A stretch of DNA of 64,000 bases from Clostridiales bacterium (GCA_014799665.1 JAAVHP010000009.1:3755-67754), one strand, 5' to 3'. Counted from the first letter of the stretch, positions 1-8,660 are shown. The notes: a model not told the origin generated them from the sequence alone. A program made the numbers and translations.

Positions 1-408
1 GTCGATGTTCTGCTGAACAACATCCTCGATACCGAAGTTCTTTTGACCGACCTTTATAACTCGGCCGAACATACCGCCCTTGTAAGCGATCAGTCCGCTA
101 TCCTTAATTTCTTTTAAGTCCACGATCGCGTCTATACTTTCTTTTGCATTCTTCGCACCGACCGTGTATTTCTTTTTCGAGAATAGAAATCGTATATTCT
201 CGTAGACACAGGTATAGAAAATTCCGTCGGGCGTAGGTATAAACATCCCAATACCCAAAAGACCGAGTATGGCTGCTATAACCCATTGCCCCATTGTTAT
301 GGAAATGAAGATAATACCGAACACGATAAGCGCGACTATAATGTCAGCCATCGAGTAACATTTCCATACGGTATTTTTTACCTTGATTTTTTTAGGAATA
401 ATCCTCAT
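1..408 (-). CDS. PrgI-type membrane protein, probably continuing into a VirB4-like ATPase (partial, runs off left edge)
   Basis: The reading frame starts with ATG at 408, behind AGGAGATAGTGA, and stays open for 136 codons to position 1. The start overlaps the stop of the TrbL-like gene by 4 bases (ATGA), so the two are translationally coupled. Residues 1-15 are basic (MRIIPKKIKVKNTVW). Two hydrophobic segments follow at about 20-36 and 40-55, as in PrgI-family conjugation proteins. After the second segment comes a soluble stretch (GGMFGRVIKVGQKNFGIEDV) resembling the start of VirB4-type ATPases. In Tn1549-like elements PrgI and VirB4 are usually adjacent; here they may be fused, but the cut edge prevents proof. 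Role by family: part of the type IV secretion channel in the cell membrane. Confidence 0.72.
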   Translation of the reverse strand, partial: MRIIPKKIKVKNTVWKCYSMADIIVALIVFGIIFISITMGQWVIAAILGLLGIGMFIPTPDGIFYTCVYENIRFLFSKKKYTVGAKNAKESIDAIVDLKEIKDSGLIAYKGGMFGRVIKVGQKNFGIEDVVQQNID

Positions 409-1625
409 TCACTATCTCCTTCCGTCACGCTAATATCTGCGCTTCCGTCATCTGAAAATTTCTCATCGTCGCCGCTATCCGACGAATCTCCGCTGTCCGA
501 GCTGTCGCCGGGATTGCCGCCGTCGCCGCTATTCTTACTAACGCCGCGCCGAACAACACGGTAAAGTCCCCTTGCACCTTTGACGGCGAAACCGACTGCC
601 GTGCCGCCGATTACTCTTCCACCGTAGAATGCGCTTCTGAGCCAACCACCGCCGGCGTGCATATCGTCCGCGGTTCCGAACAGCCTTGCGAACATTGTTT
701 GCCCCGCGGGTATAATCATCGCTCCGCCTACTATCATAAATATCGTGAACACGGAATTGCCGAAGCTGCCCAAGCCCGGAATACTCATTTGCTGTACAAG
801 CGGCAAAAGCAATATGAACACGTTTACAGCCAATACCGCGCCGTATGCAAGAATGATTTTCGTAACGAACTGCTCACGCCAATTCTTGAACCGCGCCCCG
901 TCATCAAGCGGAAGCGTAGACATTGCAACCGGCATACAGAAATACAGGTAAATGATTTCGTACACCCTTTTGGCAAGATTGAGTATGGCGATGACAAGCG
1001 CAATACAAAGAGCTATACCCGAAATGAGCGCCGGAAGATACATAAAGGTATTGGGGTTGACCATACCATTGCACTTCCAGCTCGTCGGCCACACACCGAA
1101 CAGCGCGGAATTGTAACCGCCGAATATAGCGCCGACGGACAACGAAGTAACGTTTATTTTGTTAATGTTCCAACCGTTGATCCAATTCCCCACACAGGCA
1201 TTGAATATTACGTTTGAGAGCTTTTTCGAGTTGTCGAGCTGGAATATTCGAGCTAATAGCTGTAACAGCGAATTGGCGATAAGTATTCCTAAGAACACCA
1301 CTGCAAGCATAGCCATAGTACCGAGCAACGCCAAGAAAAATTTGCCGACGATACTCGATATGTTTCGGTTGTTCGCTATCATGTTCTTGACGAGTCCGAC
1401 TATCGTGAATATACACGTCAAGCCGACCGCAAGAATGAAAATGCACCAGAATATTGTGCCGACCGTACTGTTACCTGCAAGGAACTCTATGATATTTACC
1501 GACTGTCCGTTTATATGAACATTCGTTACCCCCGCTATTGCGGAGAAAATATCCATAAGACCGTCGATGAGCTTCAACAGCCATAAGAAAAGTTGCAGAC
1601 AAAGCTCTTGAAAAAATATAAGCAT
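405..1625 (-). CDS. TrbL/VirB6-like conjugal transfer membrane protein
   Basis: 406-residue polytopic membrane protein. Hydrophobic segments lie near residues 5-30, 60-80, 90-120, 190-220, 225-245, 265-290 and 295-315. A Gly/Ala-rich stretch follows, then a very hydrophilic Ser/Asp/Gly-rich tail (repeated GDSSDSGD-type residues from about 365). The plan fits the VirB6/TrbL proteins of Clostridia ICEs, which form part of the inner-membrane channel of the mating apparatus. The ATG has GGAGG 5 bases upstream. The gene lies between Maff2 and the PrgI-VirB4-like gene, the usual order in this family. The acidic low-complexity tail is probably cytoplasmic and is the variable part. Family call from topology and context; the exact subfamily is not certain. 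Confidence 0.78.
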   Translation of the reverse strand: MLIFFQELCLQLFLWLLKLIDGLMDIFSAIAGVTNVHINGQSVNIIEFLAGNSTVGTIFWCIFILAVGLTCIFTIVGLVKNMIANNRNISSIVGKFFLALLGTMAMLAVVFLGILIANSLLQLLARIFQLDNSKKLSNVIFNACVGNWINGWNINKINVTSLSVGAIFGGYNSALFGVWPTSWKCNGMVNPNTFMYLPALISGIALCIALVIAILNLAKRVYEIIYLYFCMPVAMSTLPLDDGARFKNWREQFVTKIILAYGAVLAVNVFILLLPLVQQMSIPGLGSFGNSVFTIFMIVGGAMIIPAGQTMFARLFGTADDMHAGGGWLRSAFYGGRVIGGTAVGFAVKGARGLYRVVRRGVSKNSGDGGNPGDSSDSGDSSDSGDDEKFSDDGSADISVTEGDSE

Positions 1626-1694
1626 TCATCCTCCTTACCGAATAAAGCAAGGCGGCAAGTTACCCTGCCGCCCTGTTCGGTTTTATTTATTCTC

Positions 1695-2000
1695 TTACGC
1701 TCCCACCCAAGCGGACAAGCCGTTAATGAGAAGCGGTGCACCCATCGCTACGACGAAGATAATGACGATACCGATGATAAGGTTTTTCACCATGTCGCGT
1801 GCATTTATCTTTTCTTCGTTACGGTGCGCTATTGCGATCTTAATACCTATGTAAGCTCCCCATATAACGACAACCGCCGCAAGAGCTATGACGATATACA
1901 GCCAAAACGAATCCATCAAGCCCTTGAGCTTACTTACGATTTCGGCGAGACTGCCGTTTAGTCCCTCGTTCTCTGCTGCCAATAAACCTATATTTAACAT
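1695..2000 (-). CDS. Maff2-family membrane protein (VirB2/pilin-like)
   Basis: 101-residue protein with a short N-terminus, an amphipathic segment at about 15-30 and two long hydrophobic helices (about 33-54 and 74-95) separated by a charged loop (AHRNEEKINARDMVKN). This arrangement, size and position between VirD4 and TrbL are typical of Maff2-family proteins in Tn1549/CTn-type conjugation modules. These proteins are thought to occupy the place of the VirB2/TrbC pilin-like subunit. The ATG is preceded by TAGGAGGAATACTTTATAG, a strong ribosome site. About 70 bases separate it from TrbL. Confidence 0.83.
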   Translation of the reverse strand: MLNIGLLAAENEGLNGSLAEIVSKLKGLMDSFWLYIVIALAAVVVIWGAYIGIKIAIAHRNEEKINARDMVKNLIIGIVIIFVVAMGAPLLINGLSAWVGA

Positions 2001-2019
2001 CTATAAAGTATTCCTCCTA

Positions 2020-3534
2020 TTATTTCTGTTTTTTCGCCTTGATTTTCTTGTACGCTATAAACCCGCCGACACCGCCGAGCGCAAGCACGATAAGAATTAC
2101 GAACAATGCGATTGCTACACCGTTACCGCCTTTCTTCGTTTCCGTTACATCTGCGTTAGGCTCGTCGGGAGTCTCAGGCACGTCCGTATTAGGTTCGTCG
2201 GGTTGATCCGGCTCAACGGGTGTTGTCGGCTCGGTCGGTTTATCCGGTTGATCGGGATCCGTCGGCTCAGTAGGCTCTACGGGAGTTACAGGCTCGGTCG
2301 GCTCAACGGGTTTCTCTTGCGCCGTTACCGATACCGTCTTTAACAGTTCGCCGTTCTCGTCGGAAATAGAGATAATGACTTGTCCGAACATTTCCGAATA
2401 GTCAATCTTGTTGCTCGTTTCCTTGAACTCAGCTACTTCACCCTCGTCGTTCGTGAAGGATACGTTGTAGTATCCGTTCTTTACGTCGCCGCAAGCGCAC
2501 ACGCGCATTACGATAACGCTCATATTCTCGCGATCGTCCATCGTTTGAATCTCATGGGCGTGCTTATGGATTTCGGGGATGTCGGGCTTTTCGGGTTCGG
2601 GAATATACCCTAAATCGCCGCTCGTTACAAAATCCGAAAGATAGCTGTAATTGCAGTCGATACAGATATGACGCGTATAGCCGAGACTGTCGGGTGTTGC
2701 CGGAACAAGCACGTCCAAATACTTATGCCCCGTGGGCGCAACGTAGTCCGTTACGAATCTATCGCCGCAGCCGTAGCAAACGTGATCGGTATAGCCGTAG
2801 GTTATGCACGTTGCCGCGTTTACCGTTTCCGTGTAGTCATGACCGTTCGGCTCGGTGTAATCCGCGACATAGCTGTCTTCGCAGGTCGAGCAAGTGTAGG
2901 TCGTAAAACCGCCCTCCAAGCACGTCGGCTCGGTGACTACTGCTTCGTAAGAATGACCGAGCGCATCGGTGTAGTTATCGAAGTACACGTCGCCGCAAAC
3001 GGTACACGTATGTTCCGTATAGCCCCTTTCGGTGCACGTTGCCGCGACCTCTTTATCTTCGTAGCTGTGATTTATCTCGTCCATGTAGTTGTCTGTGTAC
3101 TCATAGCCGCACGTCGTGCAAAAATGCGTCGTGTACCCTTTATGCGTGCATGTGTTAGGCACAACTATGATTTCGTAGGTATGCCCCTTCGCGCTCTCGG
3201 TCTGTTCGGTGTATGTATTACCGCAGTCCGCACAAACATAGAGCGTATAGCCCGCCGTCGTACAAGTCGCGGCTACCGCCGTTTCGGTGTAGTTATGTCC
3301 CTTTGCATCCGTGTAATTGTCTTTCCTCTCGTCGCCGCAGTCCGTACAGGTGTATTTCGTGTAGCCCTGATCGGTACACGTTGCCGCGATTTCCGTTTGC
3401 TCGTATGTGTGGTTACATACCTCGTCCGCGCTCGCCGCGCTTGCCGTCGTAAACCCGGCGCAGAAAATTCCGGTAAAAAATAACGCCGCACTTGCCGCAA
3501 GCGTTACAGCCGTTGATTTAATTGTCTTGTTCAT
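2020..3534 (-). CDS. Surface protein with seven Cys/His repeats and a C-terminal membrane anchor
   Basis: 504 residues. An N-terminal signal peptide (positive MNKTIK, hydrophobic core to about 30, cleavage near ASA-AS) is followed by seven 38-residue repeats at about 42-307. Each repeat follows the plan H-x-Y...ATC-T-x-x-G-Y-T-x-Y-x-C-x-x-C-G...Y-x-D...G. A spacer domain (308-395) and a Pro/Glu/Thr/Asp-rich wall-spanning stretch (about 400-463) come next. The end is one membrane helix (about 470-492) and a basic tail, with no LPXTG motif. It lies between virD4 and Maff2 in the conjugation operon, so it may help cell-cell contact during mating, like an aggregation substance; that role is inference. 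The repeat type occurs in large surface proteins of Clostridia. Confidence 0.72.
   Translation of the reverse strand: MNKTIKSTAVTLAASAALFFTGIFCAGFTTASAASADEVCNHTYEQTEIAATCTDQGYTKYTCTDCGDERKDNYTDAKGHNYTETAVAATCTTAGYTLYVCADCGNTYTEQTESAKGHTYEIIVVPNTCTHKGYTTHFCTTCGYEYTDNYMDEINHSYEDKEVAATCTERGYTEHTCTVCGDVYFDNYTDALGHSYEAVVTEPTCLEGGFTTYTCSTCEDSYVADYTEPNGHDYTETVNAATCITYGYTDHVCYGCGDRFVTDYVAPTGHKYLDVLVPATPDSLGYTRHICIDCNYSYLSDFVTSGDLGYIPEPEKPDIPEIHKHAHEIQTMDDRENMSVIVMRVCACGDVKNGYYNVSFTNDEGEVAEFKETSNKIDYSEMFGQVIISISDENGELLKTVSVTAQEKPVEPTEPVTPVEPTEPTDPDQPDKPTEPTTPVEPDQPDEPNTDVPETPDEPNADVTETKKGGNGVAIALFVILIVLALGGVGGFIAYKKIKAKKQK
2614..3411 (-). repeat. Seven tandem 114-bp units coding for 38-residue Cys/His repeats
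   Basis: Aligning the protein by its GYT and CxxC landmarks gives seven consecutive units of exactly 38 residues. Units 1-6 keep three cysteines each (one in the ATCT-like block, two in CxxC), and unit 7 has lost the first one (ATPDSLGYT). Histidine begins each unit. The DNA copies have diverged, so the repeat is easier to see in protein than in bases. Confidence 0.85.
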
Positions 3535-3546
3535 AAACTCTCCTTT

Positions 3547-5760
3547 TTATTTGTTTTTTGCTTGGTTTTGCAATTCCAAAAGTTTAGGCAGCTCTTCGTC
3601 CAAGTATTTGATGAGCGCCTTTAACTTCTGCTGTACGCTTATGTCATAGTTGCCTATAAACATTTTCATAAGCGTAACCTTATCTTCGAGCTTCGCCCGA
3701 ATCAATGCTGCGGCATCTTCTTCCAAAAGTGCTTCTGCCGCGCGGAATACCTTGTCGTGAACTTCCTTGACTTTGGCTTGCCATAGCTTGTCCAATTCGG
3801 CAACACTTACCGCTTGCTTCTTTTCTTCGGCAGCTTGTTCTTGCTCCCTGCGTTCCAAAGCGTCTAACGCCTTGTCTTCCTCGCGCGTATAACTGCCGCC
3901 GAGAATATCAAAGACGTAATTACGCTTTTCAAACAGCCTTGCTTCGCGCTTTCCTATGTCCGCCTTACCTGCCGCGAAGTAAACGTCCGCAAGCTCATAC
4001 GACGGTGTAAACCTTGACCAAATCGGCTCGTATCCTCTGACAGATACTATCGCGTCGCCTTTCTCGTCGCCGTTCAACCTTTCAAGCATACCAACCGTTA
4101 TTAGCGGCTGATTACTCGCGCCGGTGTTACTGCTCGCATTGACTTCGGCACTCGTGTTTACCGAGAAGTTCTTAATCTTCTTCTGTCCGCACAGCTCCGA
4201 GAACTCTCTTCGCGTTTCGGGATCGTCCGAGCCGATAAAGATTTTCACGTTACAGTTTGTTTTTACAATGTCGGCTATATCTTTTCCGTACTTTGCATTG
4301 AGCTGTGAAAAGCTCTGCAATACGAACAGGTATCTTATGCCACGTGAACGACCTACCGTAACCATACCCTCTATGTTTTCGAGCTTAGGAAGGTTGCCGA
4401 ACTCGTCTAAGATGAAGTACGCTTTGCGTTTGAGTATCGCCGTTTCCGTGTCCTTGCGCCGCAAGTTAAGATTTGCCTTTTCGACAAGCTCTTTATAGGT
4501 TTGCGTGATGAACAGCGTAACAAAGCGGTGGCGTGTAAAGCGCTCATCGGGAACGATAACGAATATAGCGTTCGGCTTTTCGTCCATATTCACGATGTCT
4601 ATGTCGTTCTCGCTCGTCATAGACAGAATACCGTCATCGGCGAGTTGCTGTATGTACGCATTAACTTCGGACAAGTAACTCGTAAGCGTTTTGTCGCTTG
4701 TTATTAGTACCGTATTGACAAGTCCGCGAACTTTGGAATACTCGTCGCGCCCTTCGAGCAAATACTGTTTGAGCGCGGTAGTGTCTTCCGAACAATACTT
4801 GGTGATGTTATGGTACACATTGAAAAGCTGTAACTGCTTCTCGTCCATCTTTCCGCTTATGACATCCTCGCAGAACGCCAAGATAAGTCCGAAGATTAGG
4901 TTTCTTGCGCCCTCCTCCCAAGTCGGTTGGTCTTTGTTCTGTACCGGGCAAAGCGTATAAACCAAGTCCATTGTGTTCTCAAAGATTTCGTCTTTAAGCT
5001 CTTGAACTCTCGTCCGCGCGTCGTCGTATGACAAGAACACTTCGCCGCAAGCGCAATACTTTCCGTCTTGGCATTTCAGATTGTTCTGCAATTCCTTGAC
5101 CTGACGAATACGCCTTATAAGCACTTGCATTGGATTCCACCGCTGAGAACTGTACGGCTCGCGTAGGTCGAGCGTAGAGATTGTGTACCCCTCGTTCTTT
5201 AACTGCTCGGCGTGTTTCTCATATAGCTCTTTCTTGGGATCGGCTATAAGCAAGCTCGGCTTGCCTTTACTTCTGCCGAGTACCGCGATATTCTGATCGA
5301 CGAAGCCCGTCGTTTTACCGCTACCCGTAGTACCTACGATAAGCGCATGTAGCTGACTTGTTGATATAAGCTCTAACGCCTTGCCTTTCTTTTCCGCGCC
5401 GATAACTATCTCGTCATCCTTGTCCTTTACGCCGTCCCACGTTGTCACGGTAAACTCTTTCATTTTCCGTAAGCGCTTGGTAGTCAACCACTCGGTATCT
5501 TCCAAGTCGTTCTCGCGCAACGCCAAGTTTTGTGCGTCGATCCTGTAAAGCATCAAGAAGCCGACAAGCAACAGTCCGTTAGCTACGCCTACCGTAAGCC
5601 AATAGTTGCCGTTACCGAATATGCCGCCGAAGCTCTTTACGAATAGCGCGAACAAAAACGCTATAAGCACGCTCACGAACACCGCGATAAAGCCGCCGAC
5701 TATTAACCAAGTCTTCCACGACTTGCGTTTTTTGTGTTTGTAAGCCTCATGTCTGTTCAT
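3547..5760 (-). CDS. VirD4/TraG-type IV secretion coupling protein
   Basis: 737-residue ATPase that would bring the relaxase-DNA complex to the secretion channel. It has two N-terminal membrane helices (about 18-40 and 52-72), a Walker A motif GTTGSGKT at 143-150 and a Walker B block AYFILDEFGNLPKLENIEG near 455-475, followed by TVGRSRGIRYLFVLQSFSQL. These are the hallmarks of VirD4/TraG proteins. A Cys-containing insert (LKCQDGKYCACGE) sits near residue 230 and a Glu/Lys-rich coiled-coil-like C-terminus ends the protein. A good ribosome site (AGGAGG, 13 bases upstream) precedes the ATG. It sits between the relaxase and the surface protein, in the operon order expected for a CTn-like element. 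Confidence 0.93.
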   Translation of the reverse strand: MNRHEAYKHKKRKSWKTWLIVGGFIAVFVSVLIAFLFALFVKSFGGIFGNGNYWLTVGVANGLLLVGFLMLYRIDAQNLALRENDLEDTEWLTTKRLRKMKEFTVTTWDGVKDKDDEIVIGAEKKGKALELISTSQLHALIVGTTGSGKTTGFVDQNIAVLGRSKGKPSLLIADPKKELYEKHAEQLKNEGYTISTLDLREPYSSQRWNPMQVLIRRIRQVKELQNNLKCQDGKYCACGEVFLSYDDARTRVQELKDEIFENTMDLVYTLCPVQNKDQPTWEEGARNLIFGLILAFCEDVISGKMDEKQLQLFNVYHNITKYCSEDTTALKQYLLEGRDEYSKVRGLVNTVLITSDKTLTSYLSEVNAYIQQLADDGILSMTSENDIDIVNMDEKPNAIFVIVPDERFTRHRFVTLFITQTYKELVEKANLNLRRKDTETAILKRKAYFILDEFGNLPKLENIEGMVTVGRSRGIRYLFVLQSFSQLNAKYGKDIADIVKTNCNVKIFIGSDDPETRREFSELCGQKKIKNFSVNTSAEVNASSNTGASNQPLITVGMLERLNGDEKGDAIVSVRGYEPIWSRFTPSYELADVYFAAGKADIGKREARLFEKRNYVFDILGGSYTREEDKALDALERREQEQAAEEKKQAVSVAELDKLWQAKVKEVHDKVFRAAEALLEEDAAALIRAKLEDKVTLMKMFIGNYDISVQQKLKALIKYLDEELPKLLELQNQAKNK

Positions 5761-5782
5761 TCAAATTTTTGTTACCTCCTAA

Positions 5783-7108
5783 TTATTTAGTTTCGCCGCT
5801 ACCGCTTCCGTTGCCGCCGTCCGACGAACTTTCTTTTTTCTTTCGCTCACGCTCGATCTCTTCTTCGATTTCCCGTAAGCGGTGTGTAAAGTCCCTTTCA
5901 AACAACTCGCTATTTGGACCGAACGATTTGAAAAACTTTCTGCACGCGCGACCTATGTTATTGCGAGATATGCCGAGCACTCGTTTTAGACGTTTATCGT
6001 CGGGCCGATACTTGCGTTTGCGCTCCAAAATTTCGGGCTTTATAAACTTGCATAAACTCAAAACCAAGTTGCCTTGCCGCCGCTTGTAATCCGCCTTTAA
6101 TTCCTCGATAATATGGATGTTCTTTTCATCGATTTTATTGTGATACTTAGGCAGATCGCTTTCCATTTCCTGCGGTGTTACGTTCGTGTTTGAAAACGCC
6201 GTGGGCAAACCGCAGATGTTTTTTATTTCGAGTTCGCGCTTATCTACCGCTTTATAGAAGCGCCTATTCGCTTTCATGGCTCTCTGATCCGAGCTGAGCA
6301 ACAACTCAACGATACGGTCTATTCTTGGACGAAGGCTCTCCATGTCCTTACTGCCGTAAATAAGCCGTCCTGTTTTCGGTAGGTCTTTCGCAAGCGCGAT
6401 GATTTCTTTTTTTATTTTATCGTCGCTCGCCAAAACCGCACGTACACCCAAAATCTTTTTCAGCTCGGCTATTCCTCTATCGCGGCTTTTGTAAACATTG
6501 TCCTTGCTGTCGCTCAAATATAATCCGAGCCGGACGAACATGTTGTCTATGCTCTTTTTGTCTATCTTGCCGCGCCGACGGTAACTCTTTGTTCCGTCAT
6601 TGTTGTTGAACTTTGGCTCTTTTTCCCAAAACACAAAATGGATATGCAAGTGATGCGGTCTGTCCACGTGCAACGCGCACATTAAATCCACATTGTCCTT
6701 TTGGAATTTCGCGTCTTTGAGAAATTGCGGAAATGTACGCTTGATTAGTTCGATACATTTTTCAGGGGTGTCTATCTTGTGCGACTGTTCCTCGTTGAGA
6801 GAGATAAAGCCGTGAAAGATATGTCCCTTGTTTTCTTTGAGCCGAGCCTTCATCTCGTCAACTTGTTCTTGGGGTATCATCCCCTTGTCGTTGAATACGC
6901 CCGTATTCTTCTGCAAGTATTCGAGCGCGGTGCGCTTGCCCGTTCTCTTTTCTTCCGTCGTGATATACTTGAAAATGTTTTTCACCCCGGTCATATCAAA
7001 GAACGCTCGTTCGCCTGCGTGCTTCGTTATCTCCTCGGCAGTCGCGCCTTTCGGCAGTTTATACGGCGTGTACATTATGTTGAATATAACGGGTTGATTA
7101 TTGCTTAT
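5783..7108 (-). CDS. MobL-type relaxase (start probably the rare codon ATA)
   Basis: Nicks the element at oriT and leads the strand into the recipient. The catalytic metal-binding cluster LHVDRPHHLHIHF and the following VFWEKEP lie at about residues 146-165. The upstream block HGFISLNEEQSHKIDTPEKC is typical of MobL relaxases. The first ATG of the frame is at 7075, but it has no ribosome site and would drop the family-like N-terminus PVIFNIMY. Reading upstream, GGAGGTGATAAAAG is followed directly by ATA AGC AAT AAT CAA CCC GTT ATA TTC in frame, and a stop lies just beyond. I therefore place the start at the ATA at 7108 (441 residues); the ATG at 7075 gives the 430-residue minimum. The C-terminal half is basic and helical, ending in a Ser/Gly tail. 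Confidence 0.85.
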   Translation of the reverse strand: MSNNQPVIFNIMYTPYKLPKGATAEEITKHAGERAFFDMTGVKNIFKYITTEEKRTGKRTALEYLQKNTGVFNDKGMIPQEQVDEMKARLKENKGHIFHGFISLNEEQSHKIDTPEKCIELIKRTFPQFLKDAKFQKDNVDLMCALHVDRPHHLHIHFVFWEKEPKFNNNDGTKSYRRRGKIDKKSIDNMFVRLGLYLSDSKDNVYKSRDRGIAELKKILGVRAVLASDDKIKKEIIALAKDLPKTGRLIYGSKDMESLRPRIDRIVELLLSSDQRAMKANRRFYKAVDKRELEIKNICGLPTAFSNTNVTPQEMESDLPKYHNKIDEKNIHIIEELKADYKRRQGNLVLSLCKFIKPEILERKRKYRPDDKRLKRVLGISRNNIGRACRKFFKSFGPNSELFERDFTHRLREIEEEIERERKKKESSSDGGNGSGSGETK

Positions 7109-7114
7109 CTTTTA

Positions 7115-7567
7115 TCACCTCCGCATTTTCTTTAAGCCTTCCAACTCGTAATCGTAAAGATAGTCCGGCGTATCGCTCATCAAGCCTTTCTCGTACAAAT
7201 CTCCATCCAATTTTAAGACATCGCTTACCCGACCTAATTCGTGATAGACCGACGATAAAATCGACTTGTTGATCGTTACGTTCAGCACCGTTTCTTTGAG
7301 CAGCTTGACGATAACGTTAAAGCTCTTTTCGTCCAAGCTCTCCGCGGCTTGTCTTTCCGACGGCGGCACGGATGTTTCAGGCAACGACACTTCTCCGAAT
7401 AGCTTTTCACAAAGAATTGGTAAGCCATAGAACAGCGCATCGTTTACTGTCTTGCTGAAGCTCTTGTAATCGGGATGTTCCATTACTCGTTCAATCTGTT
7501 CGGTAATGTCGCTGTCCGTTATTCGTATGTGTTTTTGTATTCCTATTTTTTCTTTCTTCTCGTCCAA
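7115..7567 (-). CDS. MobC-like relaxosome accessory protein
   Basis: About 150 residues. The N-terminal part (KHIRITDSDITEQIERVMEHPDYKSFSKTVNDALFYGLP) looks like a ribbon-helix-helix DNA-binding segment, as in relaxosome accessory proteins, and a helical C-terminus follows. A frame with an ATG at 7582 exists, but GGGAGGG lies inside that extension, 7 bases before a TTG at 7567, so the TTG is the better start. The gene lies directly upstream of the relaxase, whose ribosome site is formed by its last codons, and directly downstream of a hairpin-rich noncoding stretch. Function is inferred from position and fold pattern, not from a specific motif. Confidence 0.62.
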   Translation of the reverse strand: MDEKKEKIGIQKHIRITDSDITEQIERVMEHPDYKSFSKTVNDALFYGLPILCEKLFGEVSLPETSVPPSERQAAESLDEKSFNVIVKLLKETVLNVTINKSILSSVYHELGRVSDVLKLDGDLYEKGLMSDTPDYLYDYELEGLKKMRR

Positions 7568-7582
7568 GTAACGCCCTCCCAT

Positions 7583-7724
7583 GCGTCGCAGACGCCAAAA
7601 GCGGGTTTCCCGCTTGTTGCCTATCGAAAGGGGGATTTATACCACTTTCCTTATCCTGCCTACCTTTTTCCTTGAAAAGCTACCACTTCAACCGCTCTCT
7701 CCTTGCGGTTAAGTTACGGCTTCT
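7583..7724. other. Candidate origin of transfer (oriT) region
   Basis: This 142-base noncoding gap between the MobC-like gene and the methylase is rich in inverted repeats: GCGTC-gca-GACGC (7583-7595), the perfect AAGCGGG-ttt-CCCGCTT (7599-7615), a GAAAG...CTTTC pair (about 7625-7650) and AACCGC-n9-GCGGTT (7690-7710). Relaxase operons often have oriT next to the mobC-like gene. No nick site can be assigned from sequence alone. Confidence 0.45.
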
Positions 7725-8660
7725 CTACGCTATTGCAGTTACGTTATCTATCCGCTCTTTCGCTTTTTCAAGATACCGAGCATTTAGGTCTATCCCTATG
7801 TAATCCCTACCGTAGCGTTTAGCAACCGCGCCCGTCGTGCCGCTGCCAAAGAACGGATCCAAGACAACGCCGCCGACCTTACTTCCTGCAAGTATGCACG
7901 GCTCAATTAGCCGTTCGGGGAACATCGCAAAGTGTTCGTCCATTCGATAGCTGTTGGTACTGACTTCCCATACATCTCGCTTTCGCCGGAACTGTTGGTC
8001 AAAGTCCAAGCAGTTCTCGCGTCCGTTAGATATTCCTTGCTGTCCTGCGTACTTATTCGCTTCGCTTCTTCCACGCTTATAACGCGCTTTGCTAACATCC
8101 TTCAAAGGCTCTTGTATTGCCTTGTAATCGAAGTAGTATTGCCGCGACTTAGCGAACAAAAAGATATGCTCGTAGGTCTTTGTCGGTCTGTCTTTTACAC
8201 TCTCCGGCAAGCAGTTTGTCTTGAACCAAATGATGTCAGAACGCAAGTACCAACCGCGCTCTCGAAGCGCGAACGCCGCCATCCACGGTATGCCGATCAA
8301 GTCTTTGGGCTTTATTCCACTCCAAGATTTAGGAACTTCGTAAATTCGATTGTGCATATCGAACACGTCTTTGTTCTTGCCGTCAGCGGCCAACGTCATA
8401 GGACCTTTGCCGCTCCCTGCGTAGCTGTCGCCCAAGTTAAGCCACAATGTTCCGTCTTTTGCGAGAACCCTGTAAACCTCGGCAAAGACCTCTACAAGCC
8501 GCGCTATGTAATCGTCTGGTGTTTGCTCGATTCCGATTTGTTTTTGTTCGCCGTAGTCACGCAATCCGTAATACGGCGGACTTGTTACGCACATATTTGC
8601 GCTTTCCGGCGGCAGAGATTTAAGCACCTCTGCCGCGTCGCCGCATAGGATTTTACTCAC
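7725..8660 (-). CDS. Site-specific DNA methyltransferase (N4-cytosine or N6-adenine)
   Basis: 311 residues. The catalytic motif IV TSPPYYGLRDYG is at about 26-37 and the S-adenosylmethionine-binding motif VVLDPFFGSGTTGAVAKRYG is near 264-283. That order (catalytic motif first) marks the beta-type amino-methyltransferases. The start is GTG at 8660, overlapping the preceding DUF6291-like gene by 8 bases. No restriction endonuclease gene lies beside it, so it is an orphan methylase. On a conjugative element such enzymes usually protect incoming DNA against host restriction; that is inference here. The target sequence cannot be read from the protein. Confidence 0.88.
   Translation of the reverse strand: MSKILCGDAAEVLKSLPPESANMCVTSPPYYGLRDYGEQKQIGIEQTPDDYIARLVEVFAEVYRVLAKDGTLWLNLGDSYAGSGKGPMTLAADGKNKDVFDMHNRIYEVPKSWSGIKPKDLIGIPWMAAFALRERGWYLRSDIIWFKTNCLPESVKDRPTKTYEHIFLFAKSRQYYFDYKAIQEPLKDVSKARYKRGRSEANKYAGQQGISNGRENCLDFDQQFRRKRDVWEVSTNSYRMDEHFAMFPERLIEPCILAGSKVGGVVLDPFFGSGTTGAVAKRYGRDYIGIDLNARYLEKAKERIDNVTAIA

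Noticed and set aside
104..286. 60-residue minus-strand frame at the left edge
   Set aside because: It lies in another frame of the PrgI-VirB4-like gene, has no ribosome site and unlikely composition.
2020..2120. LPXTG sorting signal at the end of the surface protein
   Set aside because: The C-terminus has a helix and basic tail, but no LPXTG-like residues precede it.
2668..3483. 271-residue plus-strand frame opposite the repeat protein
   Set aside because: It is the shadow of the tandem repeats; its Arg/Val-rich protein has no domain or ribosome site.
7725..8660. A full restriction-modification system
   Set aside because: No endonuclease or specificity gene lies beside the methylase.
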